A DNA stretch of 64,000 nucleotides from G963665925 sp963678925 (GTDB lineage: Bacteria; Bacillota; Clostridia; Peptostreptococcales; Acidaminobacteraceae). Shown here piece after piece: positions 47,167 to 56,157 of this stretch. Both the position numbers and the translations under genes were made by a program. The DNA lies in the NCBI GenBank assembly GCA_963678925.1, contig OY787533.1:2170001-2234000 (forward strand). The letters are read 5' to 3'. Under the pieces are notes generated by a model. That model had not been told where the DNA came from, did no database searches, and worked only from the letters and a program-made list of their open reading frames with translations. Position 1 is the first letter of the stretch; the number at the start of each line of letters is the position of its first letter.

Positions 47167-48567
47167 ATGAAGTTATACAATAGCATGACAAGGAAAAAAG
47201 AAGAGTTCGTGCCGATAACACCCGGCGAGGTGAAAATGTATGTATGCGGTCCGACAGTCTATAATTTCTTCCATATAGGTAATGCAAGACCATTCATCGT
47301 CTTTGATATTCTAAGAAGATACTTCGAGTACCGCGGCTTTGCGGTCAAGTATATTCAAAATTTTACGGATGTGGATGACAAGATCATCAACAAAGCCAAT
47401 GAAGAAGGTGTGACTTCCCTAGAAATCAGCGAGAAGTATATTACGGAGTATTTTAAGGATGCAGACGCCCTTGGCGTTAAGCGAGCATCCCATCATCCTA
47501 AGGTAACTGAAACAATGGAGGATATTATTTCTTTCATTGAAGTGCTCATCAATAAGGGCTATGCCTATGCAAAAGAGGGCGATGTGTTCTTTGATTCTGA
47601 AGCCTTCAATGGGTACGGCAAGCTTTCGGGTCAAAATATCGAGGAGCTTGATTCCGGTTCGAGAATTGATGTGGATTCCCGTAAAAAGCATCCGTCCGAT
47701 TTCGTGCTTTGGAAAGCCAAGAAGCCGGGTGAGCCTGCATGGGAAAGTCCGTGGGGAGAAGGGCGTCCTGGATGGCATATTGAATGTTCAGTCATGAGTA
47801 CAAAATTCCTCGGAGAAACAATCGACATTCATGCCGGCGGTCAGGATCTGATTTTCCCGCATCATGAGAATGAAATCGCGCAGTCAGAAGCCTATTCAGG
47901 AAAAACATACGTGAATTACTGGATGCACAATGGCTATATCAACATCAACAATGAGAAGATGTCCAAGTCAAAGGGCAATTTCTTCACGGTGAGAGAAATA
48001 CTTGAAGAATACGATGCGGAGGTTGTACGTTTCTTTATGCTTTCTGCGCATTACAGAAATCCGATCAACTTCAGCAGAGAACTTATTCAGGCGGCAGAGA
48101 ACGGTCTTGAGAGACTTTACAACGCTAAGGAAAACCTGGAGTACTTCCTTGAAAATGCCCGCGAAGCAAATTACCTGGAAGGCGAAAAGACAGTTGTGGA
48201 TGCACTGGCTGTATACAGAGATAAGTTCATTGAGGCAATGGATGACGATATGAATACGGCAGATGCCATTGCGGCCATCTTTGAGCTGGTTCGTGAAATC
48301 AACATCAGGGTTACGGCAGATGCATCGGCAGCCCTAGACCAGTATGCCCTGGACCTTCTTGGTGAACTCAGTGATGTGCTTGGATTCCTTGGCAGGGAAA
48401 AGGGTGATATCGACTCTGAAATTGAAGAACTTATTGAGCGTCGTCAGGAAGCTAGAGCAACAAAGAACTGGGCGGAGGCGGATAAAATCCGTGATGAACT
48501 CAAGGAGCGGGGCATCGTGCTTGAAGATACGGCACAAGGCGTAAAATGGTCATATGCAAAGAATTAA
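47167..48567 (+). CDS. cysS: Cysteinyl-tRNA synthetase
   Basis: A 466-aa class I synthetase. CGPTVYNFFHIGNARP contains the zinc Cys and the HIGH-type motif HIGN; the other zinc ligands are in ECSVMS and HHENE; KMSKSKGN is the KMSKS loop. The start has AAGGAGC. It is controlled by the T-box leader and followed 13 bp later by mrnC, the order found in many Firmicutes. Confidence 0.96.
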   Translation: MKLYNSMTRKKEEFVPITPGEVKMYVCGPTVYNFFHIGNARPFIVFDILRRYFEYRGFAVKYIQNFTDVDDKIINKANEEGVTSLEISEKYITEYFKDADALGVKRASHHPKVTETMEDIISFIEVLINKGYAYAKEGDVFFDSEAFNGYGKLSGQNIEELDSGSRIDVDSRKKHPSDFVLWKAKKPGEPAWESPWGEGRPGWHIECSVMSTKFLGETIDIHAGGQDLIFPHHENEIAQSEAYSGKTYVNYWMHNGYININNEKMSKSKGNFFTVREILEEYDAEVVRFFMLSAHYRNPINFSRELIQAAENGLERLYNAKENLEYFLENAREANYLEGEKTVVDALAVYRDKFIEAMDDDMNTADAIAAIFELVREINIRVTADASAALDQYALDLLGELSDVLGFLGREKGDIDSEIEELIERRQEARATKNWAEADKIRDELKERGIVLEDTAQGVKWSYAKN

Positions 48568-48580
48568 TGGAGCTGTTTAG

Positions 48581-49063
48581 ATGGAATCTTTTTTAGCTAA
48601 AATTGGAATGAACACAATGGATGAGGCTGGGGTTCGACAGATGAACCCTCTTGTCCTGGCTTATATTGGGGACTCAGTTTATGATTTGTATGTGAGGACC
48701 TATATCGTCCACGAAAAAAAAGGCATGGTCAACGAGCTGAACAAAAAGGCAGTTGGCTTTGTCAATGCAAGCGCTCAAGCATTTGCTGTGCGTGCACTGG
48801 ACGCGTTTTTAACAGATGAGGAAAAAGGTATGATCCGTAGAGGTCGCAACCAAAAATCCATATCCGTACCTCGAAACGCCAATATGTCGGAGTATCGATA
48901 CGCGACGGGCTTCGAAGCCATGTTGGGCACACTGTTTTTAAGAGGAGACAAGGACCGGATACAGGATATTATGGTAAAGGCGATTCATGCCATAGAAAAT
49001 CGTGAAAGCATTGAACGAGAAATGCGTATCGAGAAAAAGGATGGCGAATCAGATGAATCGTAG
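48581..49063 (+). CDS. mrnC: Mini-ribonuclease III
   Basis: A 160-aa protein with an RNase III catalytic domain only, no dsRNA-binding domain. LAYIGDSVYDLYVR carries the catalytic acidic residues, and GFEAMLGTLFL is the second acidic site. In Bacillus it matures 23S rRNA ends. The gene lies between cysS and rlmB, its usual position. It overlaps the next small ORF by 11 bases. Confidence 0.93.
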   Translation: MESFLAKIGMNTMDEAGVRQMNPLVLAYIGDSVYDLYVRTYIVHEKKGMVNELNKKAVGFVNASAQAFAVRALDAFLTDEEKGMIRRGRNQKSISVPRNANMSEYRYATGFEAMLGTLFLRGDKDRIQDIMVKAIHAIENRESIEREMRIEKKDGESDES

Positions 49064-49373
49064 AGAAAAAATGTATATCTTTGGCATAGCAGTGCTTTTT
49101 GCGCTGCTGGTGGTAAAATCATTCATACTGGACCCTGCAAAGGTAACCGATGCAAATGAGCTGGAGTTTGCGAACTGGGTCGAGCAGCGTATTGAAGAGG
49201 ACTATGACGGATTCTTGTATGACAATCATATTGTGGTGACCCGCCTTGTTTCTGTGAAGACAAAAACGGAGGACGGAGAGGAACTGTATGTTGGAAAAGT
49301 AAGACGCTACTTTTTAGGTGTGGTTCCTATGAGCGACAGATATATCAAGGAGAATGTTACGAATTTTGAGTAG
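49053..49373 (+). CDS. Small membrane-anchored hypothetical protein
   Basis: A 106-aa protein. One N-terminal membrane span (MYIFGIAVLFALLVVKSFIL, about residues 7-26) is followed by a hydrophilic, probably external domain with no recognised motif (NELEFANWVEQRIEEDYDGFLYDN). Start ATG 49053 overlaps the end of mrnC, so translation is probably coupled; ATG 49041 is an alternative. Its conserved operon position suggests a real gene. Its function is unknown. Confidence 0.75.
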   Translation: MNRREKMYIFGIAVLFALLVVKSFILDPAKVTDANELEFANWVEQRIEEDYDGFLYDNHIVVTRLVSVKTKTEDGEELYVGKVRRYFLGVVPMSDRYIKENVTNFE

Positions 49374-49389
49374 CGATGAGGAGTGCTGT

Positions 49390-50127
49390 ATGAAAGGGAT
49401 TATTGAAGGTAGAAATCCTGTAATTGAGATATTGAAATCTGGGCGTGATGTGGATAAGATCCTTGTTGCCAAGGGGAACAAGGAAGGGTCCATCCATAAG
49501 ATCATCGCCATGGCAAAAGAAAAGAAGATACCCGTTCAAGAGGTTGACCGCAGGAAGCTTGACCAGATGGCAGAGTCAGACAACCATCAGGGTGTCATGG
49601 CCTATGTGGCGGCTTATGAGTACGGAGATTTGGATACGATTCTGAATGCGCTTGAAGACAAGGGTGAAAATCCCTTTCTTGTAATATGCGATGAAATCAA
49701 CGATCCGCACAATTTGGGCAGTATCCTCAGAACAGCCAATGCAACAGGCGTTCATGCGGTCATCATACCAAAAAGACGTTCGGTGGGACTGACGGCGGTG
49801 GTTGCCAAAACCAGTGCCGGGGCCTTGGAATATACACCTGTGTGCAAAGTCACCAATCTGGTGAATACCATGAAGGCGCTCAAGGAGCGCGGCATCTGGA
49901 TTGTCGGTGCGGATATGGACGGCGAGAACTTCCATTTCCAACAGGACATGCTGGGCAAGCTTGCCATCGTGGTTGGCAGTGAAGGCAAGGGCATGAGCAG
50001 ACTTGTAAAGGAAACCTGTGATTTTCTGGTTCGTATTCCTATGTCTGGTGAGGTTACATCCCTAAATGCCTCGGTAGCCGCTTCGGTTCTCATGTATGAA
50101 GCTGTTCGTCAAAACCATGGAAAATAG
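49390..50127 (+). CDS. rlmB: 23S rRNA 2'-O-ribose methyltransferase, TrmH/SpoU family
   Basis: A 245-aa SPOUT-fold enzyme. An N-terminal L30e-like substrate domain (GIIEGRNPVIEIL) precedes the knotted catalytic domain with DEINDPHNLGSILRTANATG, VGSEGKGMSRL and IPMSGEVTSLNASVAASVLMYE, the three SPOUT motifs. Start ATG 49390 has GAGGAG upstream; the ATG at 49354 lies inside the previous gene. It probably methylates G2251-type 23S positions. Confidence 0.92.
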   Translation: MKGIIEGRNPVIEILKSGRDVDKILVAKGNKEGSIHKIIAMAKEKKIPVQEVDRRKLDQMAESDNHQGVMAYVAAYEYGDLDTILNALEDKGENPFLVICDEINDPHNLGSILRTANATGVHAVIIPKRRSVGLTAVVAKTSAGALEYTPVCKVTNLVNTMKALKERGIWIVGADMDGENFHFQQDMLGKLAIVVGSEGKGMSRLVKETCDFLVRIPMSGEVTSLNASVAASVLMYEAVRQNHGK

Positions 50128-50241
50128 TAACTTGAAATTTGTTTTTCAAAGCGCATGAAAGCGAAATAAATGCATAAATACACAGCTAGCTGAAAAAACC
50201 TTCAAAAGCTTGAAAGACAGGGAAAAGAGACCCCCTAAATC

Positions 50242-50270
50242 TTGACGCTAAATTGCCATTGGGTTATAAT
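50242..50270 (+). promoter_or_regulatory. sigH promoter
   Basis: TTGACG at 50242-50247 and TATAAT at 50265-50270 with 17-bp spacing. It excludes the in-frame start at 50242 and supports ATG 50332. Confidence 0.8.
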
Positions 50271-50284
50271 GGACACAGGCTTTT

Positions 50285-50310
50285 CAGCTAGTTCTATATC
50301 AGCTAGTTTC
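50285..50310 (+). repeat. Direct repeat in the sigH leader
   Basis: CAGCTAGTT occurs at 50285-50293 and 50300-50308, 15 bp apart, just downstream of the promoter. An inverted copy (CTAGCTGAAAA at 50186-50196 against TTTTCAGCTAG at 50281-50291) lies upstream. The arrangement suggests a regulator binding region. Confidence 0.5.
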
Positions 50311-50331
50311 AATGGTCAGGGGGGATTTGCC

Positions 50332-50973
50332 ATGGAACCATGTGTGCGTGTGGGCGACATTACAGCATATGAGGATCTGTTGGAAGAAGAAGTCGTTGCG
50401 CTTGCACGTGACGGAGACGATAAGGCATCGGAATACCTGATCAAAAAGTACAAGAATTTTGTACGGGCAAAGGCGCGTTCGTATTTTCTAATAGGCGCTG
50501 ATCGGGAAGACATAATTCAGGAAGGCATGATTGGGCTTTTTAAAGCAATTCGTGATTTTAGATCTGAAAAGATATCTTCCTTCAGGGCTTTTGCGGAATT
50601 GTGCATTACACGCCAGATCATTACGGCCATTAAAACAGCAACAAGACAAAAACACATACCTCTTAACTCGTATGTATCTCTGAACAAACCAATATATGAT
50701 GAGGAATCCGAGCGTACGCTCATGGATGTTCTCGCGGGAGCCCGGGTCCTCGATCCGGAAGAGCTGATCATTTCCCGTGAGGAAGTACATAGTATTGAAA
50801 CAAAAATTGGTGAAGTTCTGAGTGACCTTGAGCAAGAGGTGCTGTCAGACTATCTTCAGGGGAAATCTTACCAGGAAATTGCCGAGCATCTAGATCGTCA
50901 CGTAAAATCGATTGACAATGCCCTGCAGCGGGTAAAACGAAAACTGGAGAGGTTTCTTGAAGTAAGGAACTGA
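50332..50973 (+). CDS. sigH: RNA polymerase sigma factor SigH (sporulation type)
   Basis: A 213-aa sigma-70-family factor. Region 2 is visible as ASEYLIKKYKNFVRAKARSYFLIGADREDIIQEGMIGLFKAIRDF, and region 4 as LSDYLQGKSYQEIAEHL followed by the HTH (VKSIDNALQRVKRKL). The ADREDIIQEGMIGLFKAIRD segment is characteristic of SigH. It drives early stationary-phase and sporulation genes in Firmicutes. Start ATG 50332 has GGGGGGA upstream. Position before tuf is typical. Confidence 0.94.
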   Translation: MEPCVRVGDITAYEDLLEEEVVALARDGDDKASEYLIKKYKNFVRAKARSYFLIGADREDIIQEGMIGLFKAIRDFRSEKISSFRAFAELCITRQIITAIKTATRQKHIPLNSYVSLNKPIYDEESERTLMDVLAGARVLDPEELIISREEVHSIETKIGEVLSDLEQEVLSDYLQGKSYQEIAEHLDRHVKSIDNALQRVKRKLERFLEVRN

Positions 50974-50995
50974 CTGCAAAAGCGAAGTAGGATCT

Positions 50996-51072
50996 GCCCA
51001 TGTAGCTCAGGAGGTTAGAGCGTCGCCTTGGTAAGGCGGAGGCCGGCGGTTCGAGTCCGCTTGTGGGCTCCA
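50996..51072 (+). tRNA. tRNA-Thr (GGT)
   Basis: 77 nt with encoded CCA. The anticodon stem TCGCC/GGCGG encloses loop TTGGTAA, giving anticodon GGT. The T-loop is GGTTCGAGTCC. It lies directly before tuf, a widespread tRNA-tuf arrangement. Confidence 0.94.
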
Positions 51073-51119
51073 TTAATAAAAAGCGAAGATTAAAGCATTC
51101 TTTAAGGAGGAATTAAGAA

Positions 51120-52310
51120 ATGGCTAAGGCTAAGTTTGAAAGAAATAAGCCACACGTTAACATCGGTACAATCGGTCACGTTGACCACGGTAAAACAACA
51201 CTTACAGCAGCAATCACTAAGGTACTGTTTGACAAGTACCAACTAGGTGAGAAGGTTGACTTCGAAAACATCGACAAGGCTCCAGAAGAGCGTGAGCGTG
51301 GTATCACAATCTCTACTGCACACGTTGAGTACGAAACTCCAGCGCGTCACTACGCACACGTTGACTGCCCAGGCCATGCCGACTACGTTAAGAACATGAT
51401 CACAGGTGCAGCGCAGATGGACGGATCTATCCTAGTTGTATCTGCAGCAGACGGTCCGATGCCACAGACTCGTGAGCATATCCTTCTGTCTCGTCAGGTA
51501 GGCGTACCTTACATCGTAGTATTCATGAACAAGTGTGACATGGTTGATGACGAAGAGCTACTTGAGCTAGTAGAAATGGAAATCCGTGAGCTACTATCTG
51601 AGTACGACTTCCCAGGCGATGACACTCCAATCATCCAAGGTTCTGCACTTAAAGCTCTAGAAGGCGAAGCAGAGTGGGCTGAGAAAATCATCGAAATGTT
51701 TGACATCATCGATGAATACATTCCAACACCAGAGCGTGACGTAGACAAGCCATTCCTAATGCCAGTAGAGGACGTATTCTCAATCACTGGTCGTGGTACA
51801 GTTGCTACAGGTCGTGTTGAGCGTGGTGTAATCAACGTATCAGAAGAAGTAGAAATCGTTGGTCTTTCAGAAGAAAAACGTAAAGTTGTTGTAACAGGCG
51901 TAGAAATGTTCCGTAAGCTTCTTGACTCAGGACAAGCAGGCGACAACATCGGCGCACTACTACGTGGTGTACAAAGAACTGAAATCGAGCGTGGACAAGT
52001 ACTTGCTAAGCCAGGTTCAGTAAACCCACACACTAAGTTCGAAGCACAAGTATACGTACTGAAGAAAGAAGAAGGCGGCCGTCATACTCCATTCTTCAAC
52101 AACTACCGTCCACAGTTCTTCTTCAGAACAACAGACGTAACTGGCGCAATCTCACTACCAGAAGGCACAGAAATGTGTATGCCTGGCGACAACATCGAAA
52201 TGGTTGTTGAGCTGATCGCACCAATCGCAGTAGAAGAAGGCCTAAAGTTCTCTATCCGTGAAGGTGGACGTACAGTAGGCGCTGGTTCTGTAATTAAGAT
52301 CATGGAATAA
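51120..52310 (+). CDS. tuf: Elongation factor Tu
   Basis: A 396-aa GTPase that delivers aminoacyl-tRNA to the ribosome. GHVDHGKTT (P-loop), RGITISTAHVEY (switch I), DCPGHADY (G3) and NKCD (G4) are all intact. Codon use is strongly biased (many CTA and GTA codons), similar to the other highly expressed genes here. AAGGAGGAA precedes the start. Confidence 0.98.
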   Translation: MAKAKFERNKPHVNIGTIGHVDHGKTTLTAAITKVLFDKYQLGEKVDFENIDKAPEERERGITISTAHVEYETPARHYAHVDCPGHADYVKNMITGAAQMDGSILVVSAADGPMPQTREHILLSRQVGVPYIVVFMNKCDMVDDEELLELVEMEIRELLSEYDFPGDDTPIIQGSALKALEGEAEWAEKIIEMFDIIDEYIPTPERDVDKPFLMPVEDVFSITGRGTVATGRVERGVINVSEEVEIVGLSEEKRKVVVTGVEMFRKLLDSGQAGDNIGALLRGVQRTEIERGQVLAKPGSVNPHTKFEAQVYVLKKEEGGRHTPFFNNYRPQFFFRTTDVTGAISLPEGTEMCMPGDNIEMVVELIAPIAVEEGLKFSIREGGRTVGAGSVIKIME

Positions 52311-52374
52311 TCCTGAAAACTGATTTCGAGAGTATCATTATTATATAGTAAGAATGATGACATGATTTAAATGA

Positions 52375-52400
52375 AGAGGGCTGGGAAAACCTAGCCCTCT
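52375..52400 (+). other. Hairpin after tuf
   Basis: AGAGGGCTGGG pairs with CCTAGCCCTCT around AAAA. It lacks a T run (TACTTG follows), so it may be a weak or factor-dependent stop, or an mRNA-stabilising end. Confidence 0.6.
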
Positions 52401-52462
52401 ACTTGTCTGAATGGAGCATGAAACATCTTCTTTAAAGCAGAAAATGGACTCAGAAAAAATGA

Positions 52463-52491
52463 TTGACACGCTTATCGGTTTGTGATAGGTT
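52463..52491 (+). promoter_or_regulatory. Promoter of rpmG-secE-nusG
   Basis: TTGACA at 52463-52468 and TAGGTT at 52486-52491 with 17-bp spacing; the -35 is perfect and the -10 weak. Confidence 0.5.
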
Positions 52492-52582
52492 AAGTTAGTG
52501 ATGTTATAGTGGTGTATGTTGTGCGTAGACACATACGGCATAGATTATAAATACTAAATAATCTGAGTTAGGAGGTGTCAGG

Positions 52583-52732
52583 ATGAGAGTGAAGATCACG
52601 CTGGCATGTACAGAGTGCAAGCAGAGAAATTACAACACGACTAAGAATAAGAAAACTACTCCAGATCGTGTTGAAATCAAAAAATACTGCAAGTTCTGTA
52701 AGAAACACACAAGCCATAAAGAAACGAAGTAA
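52583..52732 (+). CDS. rpmG: 50S ribosomal protein L33
   Basis: A 49-aa protein with two Cys pairs, ACTEC and YCKFC, the zinc-binding (C+) form. NYNTTKNKKTTPDRVEIKKY is the typical L33 body. AGGAGGTG precedes ATG 52583. The short gene sits before secE and nusG, a common arrangement. Confidence 0.95.
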   Translation: MRVKITLACTECKQRNYNTTKNKKTTPDRVEIKKYCKFCKKHTSHKETK

Positions 52733-52780
52733 GTCGTCTAGGTAACGCAGACAAAAATCATTCCGAAGGATGTGAAGAGA

Positions 52781-52984
52781 GTGGCTGCACAAACAGATGC
52801 GCAAAAGAAAAGCAGTACGAACTTCTTTAAAGGTGTACGTGCTGAACTTAAAAAAGTAACATGGCCAAATAAGGATGAGCTTCTGTCATATACAACAGTT
52901 GTTCTCGTTATCTGCGGACTGTTGACTGCAGGTATTTGGGTTGTTGATTCAATCTTTAACAACCTGCTTAAGTTGGTTATGTAA
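52781..52984 (+). CDS. secE: Preprotein translocase subunit SecE
   Basis: A 67-aa protein with a single C-terminal membrane span. FFKGVRAELKKVTWPNKDELLSYT is the conserved amphipathic region contacting SecY. The start is set at GTG 52781, with AAGGA about 10 bases upstream; GTG 52772 overlaps that site. It is the membrane clamp of the SecYEG channel. Confidence 0.92.
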   Translation: MAAQTDAQKKSSTNFFKGVRAELKKVTWPNKDELLSYTTVVLVICGLLTAGIWVVDSIFNNLLKLVM

Positions 52985-53044
52985 CGACAGTATTAACATG
53001 GGAGGGCGGAGTCTTTCGTCATCTTATGATGGAGGCTAGGATCT

Positions 53045-53569
53045 ATGTCTGAAAGAGAAGCGAAATGGTATGTTGTCCATACGTACTCTGGACACGAGAA
53101 CAAGGTAAAAGCGAATATCGAGAAGATCGTGGAAAACAGAGGCATGGAAGACATAATCCTCGAAGTAGCTGTTCCCACTGAAGAAGTCGTAGAGGTTAAG
53201 AACGGCAAGAAAAAGACGAAATCCAAAAAGATTTTCCCGGGCTACTGCATCGTGAAGATGATTATGACGGATGAATCTTGGTATGTTGTTCGAAACACTC
53301 GCGGTGTAACTGGTTTCGTTGGACCGGCATCAAAACCGATCCCACTTACTGAAGAAGAAGTGGTGAACATGGGCATTGAGGAAAGACAGGTTGTCGAGAT
53401 CGATGTGGTTGTCGGTGACATGATTCGAGTTGTATCTGGGCCGTTCGATACGTTCGAAGGCGTTGTTGAAGAAATTCATCCAGAAAAACAATCTTTGAAG
53501 GTTCTGATATCAATGTTTGGCCGTGAAACGCCAGTAGAACTCGAGTTTTCACAAGTTCAAAAGCTGTAA
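53045..53569 (+). CDS. nusG: Transcription termination/antitermination protein NusG
   Basis: A 174-aa protein. The NGN domain begins with AKWYVVHTYSGHENKVKANIEK, GYCIVKMIM and VRNTRGVTGFVG continue it, and the C-terminal KOW domain reads GDMIRVVSGPFDTFEGVVEEIHPEKQSLKVLISMFGRETPVELEFSQV. It contacts RNA polymerase and affects pausing and coupling to ribosomes. Standard secE-nusG-rplK order. Confidence 0.96.
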   Translation: MSEREAKWYVVHTYSGHENKVKANIEKIVENRGMEDIILEVAVPTEEVVEVKNGKKKTKSKKIFPGYCIVKMIMTDESWYVVRNTRGVTGFVGPASKPIPLTEEEVVNMGIEERQVVEIDVVVGDMIRVVSGPFDTFEGVVEEIHPEKQSLKVLISMFGRETPVELEFSQVQKL

Positions 53570-53619
53570 TGGCTTGAACATATATCAATTGTTATTTTAA
53601 TTTTAAGGAGGTGTAACGC

Positions 53620-54045
53620 ATGGCTAAAAAGGTTATGGGTCTGATCAAACTTCAGATTCCTGCAGGTAAGGCTACTCCAGCACCACCGGTAGGTCCTGCA
53701 CTGGGTCAGCACGGCGTTAACATTATGCAATTTACTAAGGAATTCAATGCGAGAACAGCGGATCAAGCTGGTATGATTATTCCTGTAGTAATCTCTGTTT
53801 ACCAAGACAGATCTTTCTCTTTCATTACTAAAACGCCACCGGCTGCAGTATTGATTAAGAAAGCATGTAACATTCAATCAGGTTCTGGTGTACCAAACAA
53901 GGACAAGGTTGCAACAATTTCTAAGGCTAAACTTCAAGAAATCGCTGAACTGAAAATGCCTGATCTAAACGCTGCATCTGTAGAAGCTGCAATGCGCATG
54001 ATCGCAGGTACTGCACGTTCTATGGGCGTTCTTGTAGAAGAGTAA
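53620..54045 (+). CDS. rplK: 50S ribosomal protein L11
   Basis: A 141-aa protein. KLQIPAGKATPAPPVGPALGQHGVNIMQF is the N-terminal domain signature with the thiostrepton-region prolines; the C-terminal rRNA-binding domain ends ARSMGVLVEE. AAGGAGGTG precedes the start. It forms the L11-L1 pair with rplA. Confidence 0.97.
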   Translation: MAKKVMGLIKLQIPAGKATPAPPVGPALGQHGVNIMQFTKEFNARTADQAGMIIPVVISVYQDRSFSFITKTPPAAVLIKKACNIQSGSGVPNKDKVATISKAKLQEIAELKMPDLNAASVEAAMRMIAGTARSMGVLVEE

Positions 54046-54104
54046 TTTTTTTCGATCCTCGTGGGAGGAATAAACCGCTATTACCACAAAGGAGGTAAAG
54101 TAAT

Positions 54105-54797
54105 ATGGCAAAGCAAGGTAAAAGAGCTGCTGAAGCTGCTAAGCTAGTCGATCGCGCTAAGCTTTATGAAACAGCTGAAGCTATCTCTGTAATGAAGCAA
54201 ACTGCTAAAGCTAAATTCGATGAGACAGTTGAGCTTCACATTAAACTAGGCGTTGACGGCCGTCACGCTGACCAGCAGGTTCGTGGTGCAATCGTACTGC
54301 CACACGGCACTGGTAAATCTAAAAAAGTTCTCGTAGTTGCTAAAGGCGAGAAGGCTGAAGAAGCTAAAGCTGCAGGCGCAGATTTCGTTGGCGCTGAAGA
54401 TATGATTCAAAAAATCCAAACTGAAAACTGGTTTGATTTCGACGTACTTGTTGCAACACCTGACATGATGGGTCTTGTTGGTCGTCTGGGCCGTGTTCTT
54501 GGTCCTAAAGGCCTTATGCCTAACCCTAAGTCTGGTACAGTAACATTTGATATCGAAAAAGCTGTAAACGAAATCAAAGCAGGTAAAGTTGAGTACCGTC
54601 TTGACAAGACAAACATCGTTCACGTTGTGATCGGTAAAGTGTCTTTCGAAGACGAAAAACTTTCTGAGAACCTTTCTGCACTAATGGAAGCGCTTGTTAA
54701 GGCGAAGCCAGCTGCTGCAAAGGGTACTTACCTGAAGAGTGTTACTATGACAAGCACTATGGGTCCTGGTATCAAGCTGAATGCTACACAATTCTAA
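54105..54797 (+). CDS. rplA: 50S ribosomal protein L1
   Basis: A 230-aa two-domain protein of the L1 stalk. FDETVELHIKLGVD opens the first domain and LGRVLGPKGLMPNPKSGTV is the family signature. In other bacteria L1 represses its own operon. The start has AAAGGAGGTAAAG. The L10 leader follows. Confidence 0.97.
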   Translation: MAKQGKRAAEAAKLVDRAKLYETAEAISVMKQTAKAKFDETVELHIKLGVDGRHADQQVRGAIVLPHGTGKSKKVLVVAKGEKAEEAKAAGADFVGAEDMIQKIQTENWFDFDVLVATPDMMGLVGRLGRVLGPKGLMPNPKSGTVTFDIEKAVNEIKAGKVEYRLDKTNIVHVVIGKVSFEDEKLSENLSALMEALVKAKPAAAKGTYLKSVTMTSTMGPGIKLNATQF

Positions 54798-54849
54798 TTT
54801 AATTCCGAAATTAGACTTGACAACCAAGCGACTATAACATATAATATGC

Positions 54850-55012
54850 TTGTTTGAAAAATGAATACACACCGTAGACAGTAGGTGCTTATAGCTTAAT
54901 TTCCTACCGAGGTATTAATAAATGCGTTCGTGAACTAACATGAGCCAGCCTCTCTACATTTTATTAATATGGAGAGGCTGTTTTATTGATGCCAGAAAAC
55001 TGCTTTTTTAAG
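54850..55012 (+). promoter_or_regulatory. L10 leader of rplJ-rplL
   Basis: The 226-bp gap between rplA and rplJ holds ACCGTAGACAGTAGGTG and CCTACCGAGG, as in Firmicute L10 leaders. AGCCTCTC (54947-54954) pairs with GAGAGGCT (54972-54979), followed by GTTTTATT as an attenuator. L10-L7/L12 would bind the upstream part and control rplJL. Confidence 0.75.
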
Positions 55013-55023
55013 GAGGTGGACTG

Positions 55024-55527
55024 ATGTCAAGCAATCTAGATCGTAAGAAGGCGATTGTTGAAGAAATCAAAGAAAAATTTGAAGGCGCTCAATCAGCAGT
55101 AGTAGTTGATTACCGTGGTCTTACAGTTGAGCAGGTAACTGAACTTCGTAACAAGTTCCGTGAAGCTAACGTAGAGTACAAGGTTTACAAAAACAACCTT
55201 GTGAAGATCGCAATCAAAGACACTGAATATGAAGGCCTTTCTGCAGACCTGTCAGGCCCGAATGCAATCGCATTTGGTATTGAGGATGCAGTTGCTCCAG
55301 CAAAGATCATTAAGGAATTTGCTAAAACTAACGACAAGCTGGAACTGAAATCGGGCGTTGTAGAGAAAGTTTACTACAACCATGATATGATTCTGGAAAT
55401 TGCCAACCTTCCATCAAAGGAAGAACTTATTGGCCGTTTCATGGGTTCTATCAAGGCTCCTGTTTCAAACTTCGCTTACTTCCTATCAAACCTGATGGAA
55501 AAGATGGAAGAAGGCGCAGAAGCGTAA
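55024..55527 (+). CDS. rplJ: 50S ribosomal protein L10
   Basis: A 167-aa stalk-base protein. The N-terminal rRNA-binding part shows SAVVVDYRGLTVEQVTELRNKFREANVEYKVYKNNL; the C-terminal helix binds L7/L12 dimers. AAGGAGGTG precedes ATG 55024. Expression is probably under L10 leader control. Confidence 0.97.
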   Translation: MSSNLDRKKAIVEEIKEKFEGAQSAVVVDYRGLTVEQVTELRNKFREANVEYKVYKNNLVKIAIKDTEYEGLSADLSGPNAIAFGIEDAVAPAKIIKEFAKTNDKLELKSGVVEKVYYNHDMILEIANLPSKEELIGRFMGSIKAPVSNFAYFLSNLMEKMEEGAEA

Positions 55528-55587
55528 TATCTTATAAATGTAAACAACTTATTTGTGTAACATATGAATATCGGAGGTGTTCTTAAA

Positions 55588-55953
55588 ATGACTAAAGATC
55601 AAATCATTGAAGCGATTAAGGGTATGTCTATCCTTGAAATCAAAGAACTGGTAGAAGCATGTGAAGAAGAATTTGGCGTATCTGCATCTGCACCAGTAAT
55701 GGTAGCTGCTGGCGCTGCTGGCGGTGCTGCTGCTGAAGAGCAAACAGAATTCGACGTAATTCTTTCATCTGCAGGCGCTAAGAAAATCGGCGTAATCAAG
55801 GTTGTTCGTGAAATCACAGGTCTTGGCCTGAAAGAAGCTAAAGAGCTTGTTGATAACGCTCCTGGCACTATCAAAGAGCAAGCTTCTAAAGAAGAAGCAG
55901 AAGAAATTAAAGCTAAGCTTGAAGAAGCTGGCGCTGTAGTAGATCTTAAGTAA
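55588..55953 (+). CDS. rplL: 50S ribosomal protein L7/L12
   Basis: A 121-aa acidic stalk protein. The dimerisation domain (EAIKGMSILEIKELVEACEEEF) is joined by an Ala/Gly hinge to the factor-binding C-domain (KIGVIKVVREITGLGLKEAKELVDNAP). Start ATG 55588 has CGGAGGTG upstream; ATG 55564 precedes that site and is rejected. Confidence 0.97.
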   Translation: MTKDQIIEAIKGMSILEIKELVEACEEEFGVSASAPVMVAAGAAGGAAAEEQTEFDVILSSAGAKKIGVIKVVREITGLGLKEAKELVDNAPGTIKEQASKEEAEEIKAKLEEAGAVVDLK

Positions 55954-55974
55954 TCTAGTTACGGTGTGTTCATT

Positions 55975-56016
55975 GCGGCGGCTAGGAGTACCATGCTCTT
56001 GCCGTCGCTTTTTATA
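55975..56016 (+). terminator. Terminator/attenuator between rplL and rpoB
   Basis: GCGGCGGCTAGGAG pairs with CTCTTGCCGTCGC around TACCATG, with a bulge, followed by TTTTTAT. In other bacteria an attenuator here sets the lower level of rpoBC. Confidence 0.75.
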
Positions 56017-56157
56017 ATAACTTTGGACTAGTCTGAAGTTTTTTTTAATGCTTAGATTTTACCCCAGAATATTGAAGTGCACATTTGCTTTTCTAAGGCG
56101 AATGCTGCAGCGCAATATTGATGGGAGAGTGCTGAGAATTGGCATGAATACGTGGTA

